17,262 bases of DNA from Phellopilus nigrolimitatus (taxonomy: Eukaryota; Basidiomycota; Agaricomycetes; Hymenochaetales; Hymenochaetaceae). The stretch lies in assembly GCA_021029095.1 (NCBI GenBank), contig JAJOHG010000486.1, forward strand, positions 1 to 17,262, given 5' to 3'. The position numbers and the translations under genes are program-made. Under the pieces are notes generated by a model. The model searched no databases. It was given only the letters and a program-made list of their open reading frames with translations, and had not been told where the DNA came from. Below, piece by piece: positions 15,099 to 17,262 of the stretch (positions are counted from its first letter, which is position 1; every line of letters begins with the position of its first letter).

Positions 15099-17262
15099 TT
15101 AGAGTCGATGGGTCTTTTTATAGTTATTGAGGAGTTTTTTCGCATTTTTGAGGTCCGATTCCTTCTGCCACGAGTTGTGGAGTGATGACCATCCTTTCCA
15201 GGACACGAGGTATTGCCTTCGGTTCTTTGGGAAACGATGACGTAGTACTGCGTCGACCTCATATTCTTCTTCTCCATTGACGAGGTCAGGTGGTGGCTCC
15301 GCGTGGGTAGGTCCGTGGATATCGGTCTCCACATAACGAGTTAGGAGAGAGGCATGGAAGACATTGTGGATACGCCATCGGACCGGTAAGGTCAGGCGAT
15401 AAGACCATGGGGATAACACGTCCTTGATTTCGAAGGGGCCTTCGCGTTTAGGGGACAATTTTTTGTATGGAGAAGCAATATCGAGGTTCCGGGCTTCTAG
15501 CCAAACTTTCTCCCCTTTCTTGAAGGGTACAAAGTTCCGGGTCATGCGGGCAGCCATGTGCATGTGGGCAAGTTCGTGCGCCGCAAGTGCTTCTTCTCTG
15601 AGGGCTTTAAGGGAGCGAAGGCGTTCTTCTACCGAGGGATGATCGGAGTTAGGGTCTGCGGCGGGGATGGCAATTGGTTCGTATCCCATGAGGAGTGAGA
15701 ATGGGGAGCGTTTTGTGGCGGAATGTTCGCGTTGATTGTGTGCGAATTCGATATCAGGCAGGTGATCAGCCCAGGTTTCGGGATGGCGTCCACAATAGAT
15801 TCGAAGGTATGCTTCGACTTCTTGGTTTACTCGCTCTGTTTCTCCGTCTGTTTGAGGGTGGAATGCGGTGGATAGGGCTGACGTGATATTGAGCTTCTTG
15901 CAAAGCTCCTGGAATACTTTGGAGGCAAATTGGGGTCCTCGGTCGGAGATGAGTTTCTGGGGTAACCCAAAGCGTCGGTAGACGTTGTCGTGATACAATT
16001 GGGCAGTTCCAAGGGCATCAATCGTTTTGTTGCAGGGGGAAAGGACAATGCCTTTGGAAAGGTTATGATCGACGGTGACAAATAGCGAGTCATAACCATT
16101 TGATTCTGGGAGTCCGGTGATAAAGTCCATGGAGACTGTGGAAAATGGGTGTGCATTGGGTTCGGCAGGGATCGGATGGAGGGGTGGGACGGTGGGATGA
16201 GTGTTGATCTTCATTTGTTGACAGATTGCGCAACCATTGACGAATTTCTTGACGAAGATGTACATTCCTGGCCACCAATAATGTTGTTTGAGCAATGCGA
16301 GGGTTTTGTAAATCCCAGGGTGTCCCATGACAGGGGTGTCGTGGTACAGTTGTACTGCGTGTCGGCGAAGTTCAATGTCGTCTGGGATGTAGGCCTTCTG
16401 TTTAAAGAATACAATGCCATCTTTCTCTGTCCAATCGGCAAGGGAAGATCGAAATGGTGGAATACCGGCCGATCGGATGATATTGAGAGCTTCATTGGCG
16501 AAGTTGTCTTCCTTAGTGCGAAGAATTAGACGAGTCTTAAAGTCGAAAGTAGTTGTGGCAATGAAGACGGATTCGGGTAAGAGTGGGGGGTCATCTGGTT
16601 CTGATTTGCCATCGATCAGGTAGTCAGAGCGTCGGGACATGGGATCTGTGGTATTGTCTTTTCCTGGTGCGTATTGAATGTGGTGGTCGAACTGGGAGAG
16701 AAATAAACTCCATCGTGCTTGGCGGGGTGAAAGACGGCGGGCCGCACGGAAATAGGTAAGGTTCTTGTGGTCGCACCAGATGGTTATCTTATGGGGTGCA
16801 CCCAATAGATAGTGTCGCCAGGCCTCAAGTCCGCGGATAATCGCCAAGAGTTCTCGATCATAAATCTCGTAGCGTCGTTGGGTGTCATCAAACTGTTTGG
16901 AGATGAACCCACAGGGATGGGGTTCGCCGTTCGAATCGAGTTGTTTAAGAGTACCAGCCGACGCTACACCAGAGGCGTCGGTCTCCAGGATGAATGGTCG
17001 AGTTTTGTCAGGCATCTGGAGAATGGGTTTCTCCAGAAATTTGCCTTTGAGCCGTTGAAACGCGTTTTCGTGTACATCTGACCATTCCCAGGTGGTTTTC
17101 TCCCTTTTTAGTACGTCCAATGGTGCTGCAATTTCTGCATAATGGTCAATGAATTGGCGATAGAAGTTGCAGAACCCTAGGAAGGAGTGGACTTGGGTTT
17201 TGTTCGTCGGTGTGGGCCATTGCGAGATACCAGCCAGTTTGACAGGGTCCATGGAAACTGAG
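15099..17262 (-). CDS. pol: pol, 3' part: RT end, RNase H, integrase, chromodomain
   Basis: The frame is open through the right edge (an ATG at 17252 lies inside RT and is not the true start), so it is partial. Residues below are counted from that Met. 1-85: end of RT/connection (FLGFCNFYRQFI). 88-205: Ty3-type RNase H with D92 (ETDASG), E134 (YDRELL) and D161 (WCDHKN). 304-344: integrase HHCC zinc finger (H304, H311, C341, C344). 370-480: integrase core with D376 (MDFITG), D437 (SDRGPQF) and E473 (TERVNQ), the last pair spaced D-X35-E. 660-710: chromodomain (EEYEVDAVL, YLVSWKGW, NSWQ) with aromatic positions Y664, W685/W688 and W695 and a basic tail to the stop. All key residues seen are intact. 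Chromodomains direct integration toward modified histones in this clade. Confidence 0.97.
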   Translation of the reverse strand, partial: SVSMDPVKLAGISQWPTPTNKTQVHSFLGFCNFYRQFIDHYAEIAAPLDVLKREKTTWEWSDVHENAFQRLKGKFLEKPILQMPDKTRPFILETDASGVASAGTLKQLDSNGEPHPCGFISKQFDDTQRRYEIYDRELLAIIRGLEAWRHYLLGAPHKITIWCDHKNLTYFRAARRLSPRQARWSLFLSQFDHHIQYAPGKDNTTDPMSRRSDYLIDGKSEPDDPPLLPESVFIATTTFDFKTRLILRTKEDNFANEALNIIRSAGIPPFRSSLADWTEKDGIVFFKQKAYIPDDIELRRHAVQLYHDTPVMGHPGIYKTLALLKQHYWWPGMYIFVKKFVNGCAICQQMKINTHPTVPPLHPIPAEPNAHPFSTVSMDFITGLPESNGYDSLFVTVDHNLSKGIVLSPCNKTIDALGTAQLYHDNVYRRFGLPQKLISDRGPQFASKVFQELCKKLNITSALSTAFHPQTDGETERVNQEVEAYLRIYCGRHPETWADHLPDIEFAHNQREHSATKRSPFSLLMGYEPIAIPAADPNSDHPSVEERLRSLKALREEALAAHELAHMHMAARMTRNFVPFKKGEKVWLEARNLDIASPYKKLSPKREGPFEIKDVLSPWSYRLTLPVRWRIHNVFHASLLTRYVETDIHGPTHAEPPPDLVNGEEEYEVDAVLRHRFPKNRRQYLVSWKGWSSLHNSWQKESDLKNAKKLLNNYKKTHRL

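Larger units (their letters stand above)
13039..17262 (-). mobile_element. Ty3/Gypsy chromovirus LTR retrotransposon, 5' part outside window
   Basis: Read on the minus strand, the element runs from beyond 17262 through pol, two small ORFs, a 3' untranslated region and a polypurine tract into its 3' LTR, ending at 13039. Domain order RT-RNase H-integrase-chromodomain places it in Ty3/Gypsy chromoviruses (Metaviridae-type, fungal). pol is uninterrupted over more than 700 codons, so the insertion is young or still under selection. It is inserted in the fourth satellite unit. The 5' LTR, primer binding site, any upstream gag, protease and the RT catalytic YxDD lie off the window. Confidence 0.95.

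Overview
The window looks like nuclear DNA from a filamentous basidiomycete, probably an Agaricomycete. The evidence is: short (about 50-76 nt) GT-AG introns inside recognisable fungal genes; an ATP-citrate lyase whose two halves belong to one fused gene, as in basidiomycetes; and a chromodomain-bearing Ty3/Gypsy retrotransposon. No intact host gene is present. The species assignment is inference; no database search was possible.

Region 1 (about 1-7250) is a GC-rich graveyard of host-gene fragments. On the minus strand lie a HAD-type hydrolase (HDHD2-like, about 660-1161) and a corepressor of the Ssn6/Cyc8 TPR family (about 2236-2736, possibly continuing down to about 1180). On the plus strand lie RVB1 (RuvB-like AAA+ ATPase, about 2949-3770), the C-terminal half of ATP-citrate lyase (about 3770-5220), an unrecognised Gln/Ala-rich fragment (about 5233-5796), and a Pho80/PCL-type cyclin (about 6266-7250). 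Each keeps intron positions, so it was copied or left behind as DNA, not retroposed. Each is broken by frameshifts, internal deletions, or lost catalytic or splice residues. Perfect or nested hairpins lie at 532-571 and 7331-7393; the second is probably the core of a small non-autonomous DNA element.

Region 2 (7557-13035) is a noncoding, AT-richer tandem array: four direct copies of a unit of about 1.53 kb (1359, 1529, 1527 and a truncated 1064 bp). Inside each unit is a 167-bp sub-repeat, present once in the first copy and as two identical modules in the other three. This gives a readable order of events.

Region 3 (13039-17262 and beyond) is a Ty3/Gypsy chromovirus on the minus strand, inserted into the fourth satellite unit. 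Visible are its 3' LTR (13039-13477, TG...CA, with a TATA-like box), polypurine tract, an intact 3' part of pol (RT end, RNase H, integrase, chromodomain), and two overlapping ORFs downstream of pol. The last ORF carries two CCHC-like zinc knuckles, normally a Gag feature. The 5' part of the element lies outside the window. The intact pol next to wrecked host genes argues that the frameshifts on the left are real decay, not sequencing error.
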